NCBI GenBank assembly: GCA_002749135.1
Contig: NVVY01000023.1
Location: 1 to 7,219 of the forward strand
DNA: 7,219 nt
Direction of reading: 5' to 3'
Source of the DNA: Alphaproteobacteria bacterium
GTDB taxonomy: Bacteria; Pseudomonadota; Alphaproteobacteria; Sphingomonadales; Emcibacteraceae
The position numbers were made by a program, and so were the translations under genes. The notes beneath the pieces are model-generated. The model saw nothing but the letters and a program-made list of their open reading frames with translations, was not told the DNA's origin and searched no databases. Below, piece by piece: positions 5,367-7,219 of this stretch (position 1 is the stretch's first letter; each line of letters starts with the position of its first letter).

Positions 5367-5395
5367 CTTATAACCATGCCCGACCCGTTGGTCAA
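5367..5395 (-). promoter_or_regulatory. sigma70-type promoter of rpsT
   Basis: TTGACC (5395–5390, -35) and TATAAG (5372–5367, -10) are separated by exactly 17 bp on the minus strand, five of six matches to consensus in each box. Transcription would begin near 5360 and leave a leader of about 94 nt before the rpsT ATG. It lies directly after the terminator of the enoyl-CoA hydratase gene, so rpsT is separately transcribed. Confidence 0.8.
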
Positions 5396-5418
5396 CAGGC
5401 TTTTCAAGATATTTCCCG

Positions 5419-5440
5419 AAAAACCCCGCCTGTTCGGCGG
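5419..5440 (-). terminator. Intrinsic terminator of the enoyl-CoA hydratase gene
   Basis: On the minus strand CCGCC, a 5-nt loop GAACA, GGCGG, then GG and five T residues. It begins 5 nt after the TAA stop of the hydratase gene. The compact GC stem followed by a T-run is a standard rho-independent terminator. It closes the mutM–small protein–hydratase group. Confidence 0.85.
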
Positions 5441-5445
5441 CGGCT

Positions 5446-6222
5446 TTATTTATGTTTGAATTTTGCGGTTCTTTTTTCTGCAAAGGCCGCCATGCCTTCT
5501 TTCTGATCCTCTGTGGCAAAGAGGGAATGAAAGACCCGTCGTTCAAACATAACGCCTTCCCGCAGGGTGGTCTCATAGGCCTTGTTGACGCATTCCTTGG
5601 CAATCATCACAGACGGCAGGGACAGGTCGGCAATCTTGCGTGCCGTCTTCAGGGCGTCTTCCACAAGGTCATCCACCGGCACCACCCGGCTGACCAGCCC
5701 GGCCCGCTCCGCTTCTTGTGCATCCATCATCCGGCCCGTGAGGACCATTTCCATGGCCTTGGACTTGCCGACAAAACGGGTTAGCCGCTGGGTCCCGCCC
5801 GCGCCGGGAATAACCCCAAGCTTGATTTCCGGCTGGCCAAACTTGGCATTATCCGCCGCCAGAATGAAGTCACACATCATGGCCAGCTCACACCCGCCGC
5901 CCAGAGCATATCCGGCCACCGCCGCGATGATCGGCTTGCGGCACCGGGAGGCCTCTTCCCAATTGGCGGTGATAAAGTCATTCATATAGGCATCCATATA
6001 GCCTTTATCCTGCATCTCCTTGATGTCGGCGCCGGCGGCAAAGGCCTTGGCACTGCCGGTGATGACGATGGCGCGAATGTCGTCATCCTGCTCAAAATTA
6101 CGAAGGGCGCACGTCAGCTCATCCATAAGCTGCCCGTTCAGGGCATTCATGGCCTCTGGCCGGTTCAGGGTGATCAGGCCCACGGGCTTGTTACAATCAA
6201 CCAGAATCATCTCATAAGGCAT
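5446..6222 (-). CDS. Enoyl-CoA hydratase (crotonase family)
   Basis: The product (258 aa, full length) is very close to the mitochondrial short-chain enoyl-CoA hydratase type, which adds water to trans-2-enoyl-CoA in fatty-acid beta-oxidation. Seen: [12 protein letters not shown] (18–29), [11 protein letters not shown] (60–70) with oxyanion-hole A65, [15 protein letters not shown] (104–118) with oxyanion-hole G109 and catalytic E112, and [20 protein letters not shown] with the second catalytic E132. Both acid residues are present, which argues for a true hydratase rather than another crotonase activity. The start is well fixed: AAGGAG (6236–6231) lies 8 nt before the ATG. It follows the small exported-protein gene by 34 nt and ends in a terminator. 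Its neighbours do not belong to fatty-acid metabolism, so the linkage looks like conserved alphaproteobacterial synteny and not a pathway operon. Confidence 0.93.
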   Translation of the reverse strand: MPYEMILVDCNKPVGLITLNRPEAMNALNGQLMDELTCALRNFEQDDDIRAIVITGSAKAFAAGADIKEMQDKGYMDAYMNDFITANWEEASRCRKPIIAAVAGYALGGGCELAMMCDFILAADNAKFGQPEIKLGVIPGAGGTQRLTRFVGKSKAMEMVLTGRMMDAQEAERAGLVSRVVPVDDLVEDALKTARKIADLSLPSVMIAKECVNKAYETTLREGVMFERRVFHSLFATEDQKEGMAAFAEKRTAKFKHK

Positions 6223-6256
6223 CTCGTCGTCTCCTTTAATTTATACGCTACCGTCT

Positions 6257-6667
6257 TTATTCGGGATTAACCGAAAAGTAAATCAGAGTCTTGTGCGAAG
6301 GCTGTTTTATTTCCGTGACGGTGAGTTTTAATATCTCCGCCTCCCGCCGGGCCATCAGACAGAAAGCCCCGCAGTCCTCTGACTTGCCCGCGATCCGCCG
6401 CCAGCCCAGTGACGGCAATAACAGCTGATAATAGTCAAGGGTCTTTTGCCTGTCCTGCTGTCCCGTGGCTAGCACTTCTATAATCCGTCCCTGCGGCGTG
6501 TCAAAGACCACCCGGCTGTCACCCTCTTCCACAAAGCCCGGCATCAGCGGAATATCCAGATCAGACAGCAGGCGCGGCGGATCCGCCGCCATGGCCTGCG
6601 CGGCCCCGAAAAGAGCCAGCAACAGCAAGGCAGCAATCCTCACAGGTGATTTTGCGGCAAATAGCAT
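6257..6667 (-). CDS. Small secreted/periplasmic protein of unknown function
   Basis: Starting at ATG 6667 the product is 136 aa. Residues 1–28 are a clear Sec signal peptide: K6 and R10, then a hydrophobic core IAALLLLALFGAA, with cleavage likely after AQA (25) or AMA (27). The mature part contains LPLMPGF-like DIPLMPGFVEEGD, VVFDTPQGRIIEVLATG, DYYQLLLPSLGWRR and the pair C99-GAF-C103. The two cysteines could form a disulfide in the periplasm. The 'PQGRI-E / YY-LLPSLGW' layout resembles small alphaproteobacterial hypothetical proteins, but I do not know a function. The start is 13 nt after the mutM stop, with no good Shine-Dalgarno, so translation may be coupled to mutM. The frame extends further upstream into mutM, but that part is an antisense-like shadow, and the signal peptide marks the real start. 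Confidence 0.75.
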   Translation of the reverse strand: MLFAAKSPVRIAALLLLALFGAAQAMAADPPRLLSDLDIPLMPGFVEEGDSRVVFDTPQGRIIEVLATGQQDRQKTLDYYQLLLPSLGWRRIAGKSEDCGAFCLMARREAEILKLTVTEIKQPSHKTLIYFSVNPE

Positions 6668-6680
6668 GGGGGCAGAATAG

Positions 6681-7219
6681 CTAATCCTGACAGCGGGGAC
6701 AATAAAATGTCGACCGGTTGCTTTGAATAATCCGGGTAATTTCGCCGCCGCAACCTGCTTTGAGGCAGGCCTCACCCGCCCGGCCATAGACGCGGAATTC
6801 ATGCTGGAAATACCCCAGTTCTCCATCCACATGCGCATAATCCTTGAGGGTTGAGCCCCCGGCCTTGATCGCCCGTTGCAGGACATCCCGGATAATCGGC
6901 ACCAGATTTTCCACCTCATCATCGCTCAGATCACAGGCCTTTTTTTTCGGTGAAATTCCGGCCAGAAACAGGGCCTCACAAACATATATATTGCCTAAAC
7001 CAACAACGACTCGCTGATTCAGCAACAGGTTTTTGACCGGAGAACGGCTTTTTTTGGTCTTGCCGCGCAAATAATCTCCGTTAAATTCATTACCCAGAGG
7101 CTCCGGCCCCATATGGCGAAACAGGGCATGCTGGTCCAGCTCCCCCGCCGGACATAAGGTCATAAGCCCGAAACGGCGCGGGTCATTGAAAATCACCAGA
7201 TCATGGCGGTCCGATTCCA
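6681..7219 (-). CDS. mutM: Formamidopyrimidine-DNA glycosylase (MutM/Fpg), N-terminus outside the window
   Basis: MutM removes 8-oxoguanine and formamidopyrimidines from DNA and cuts the abasic site (base excision repair). About 179 codons are visible, the C-terminal two thirds. The frame continues to the right edge as ESDRHDLVIFNDPRRFG, so the GTG at 7196 is internal, not the start. Seen: NDPRRFG, the helix-two-turn-helix LLNQRVVVGLGNIYVCEALF, AGGSTLKDY, and a C-terminal zinc finger CLKAGC…CPRC (C-x4-C then C-x2-C), a spacing usual for alphaproteobacterial MutM. The arginine in SNRSTFYC is the conserved DNA-contacting residue. The catalytic Pro-Glu N-terminus and the lysine of the N-terminal domain are beyond the edge. 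The next gene starts 13 nt after the stop, so they probably share a transcript. Confidence 0.95.
   Translation of the reverse strand, partial: ESDRHDLVIFNDPRRFGLMTLCPAGELDQHALFRHMGPEPLGNEFNGDYLRGKTKKSRSPVKNLLLNQRVVVGLGNIYVCEALFLAGISPKKKACDLSDDEVENLVPIIRDVLQRAIKAGGSTLKDYAHVDGELGYFQHEFRVYGRAGEACLKAGCGGEITRIIQSNRSTFYCPRCQD

Noticed and set aside
6668..6922. 85-codon upstream extension of the small exported protein
   Set aside because: It overlaps the conserved C-terminus of mutM in another frame and would bury the signal peptide in the middle of the protein.
1..7219. CRISPR array, insertion sequence, tRNA or rRNA genes
   Set aside because: No spaced direct repeats, no transposase-like frame with terminal inverted repeats, and no cloverleaf or rRNA-like sequence was seen on either strand.

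Overview
The window is a chromosomal housekeeping locus from an alphaproteobacterium. The gene order mutM – small secreted protein – enoyl-CoA hydratase – rpsT – (rhodanese) – dnaA – dnaN – recF, all on the minus strand, and the closeness of the proteins to alphaproteobacterial forms support this. Examples are the S20 C-terminus, the DnaA GGRDHTTVMHA box, the C-x4-C zinc finger of MutM and the RecF 'LTDFRCYR' start. Coding regions right of about position 450 are GC-rich with little A/T at third codon positions. A marine or Rhodospirillales/Sneathiella-like lineage would fit, but genus cannot be told from this sequence.

Right to left (the direction of transcription): a 5'-truncated mutM (DNA glycosylase) runs off the right edge. 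It is followed 13 nt later by a small protein with a signal peptide, then an enoyl-CoA hydratase with an excellent Shine-Dalgarno and a clear intrinsic terminator. rpsT (ribosomal protein S20) is its own transcription unit, with a strong sigma70-type promoter, a leader of about 94 nt and an intrinsic terminator. A gene-free stretch of about 400 bp then leads to a rhodanese-like sulfurtransferase. It probably starts at TTG and sits 42 nt upstream of the preferred dnaA start, so the two are probably co-transcribed. dnaA and dnaN are intact. recF follows dnaN in the same reading frame after a structured 105-nt spacer.

The anomaly is at the left. recF is cut off right after its ABC signature motif and lacks Walker B and the rest of the C-terminus. 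At the same point (about 442–452) a plus-strand gene coding the N-terminal helix-turn-helix of an S24/LexA-like repressor is also cut off. Two unrelated, convergent genes are broken at one joint, next to a 12-bp perfect palindrome and at a sharp drop in GC. This is either a real rearrangement (inversion, deletion or insertion) or an assembly chimera. Left of it lie an AT-rich divergent regulatory region with a 14-bp perfect palindrome (operator candidate) and the first 13 codons of a membrane or exported protein reading off the left edge.

I found no new multi-gene system. Apart from the recF/repressor joint this is an ordinary replication and translation locus. The secondary points of interest are the rhodanese–dnaA coupling with its unusual start site, the promoter-embedded inverted repeat, the structured rpsT leader and local clusters of GANTC sites. 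No convincing DnaA-box cluster (oriC) is visible.
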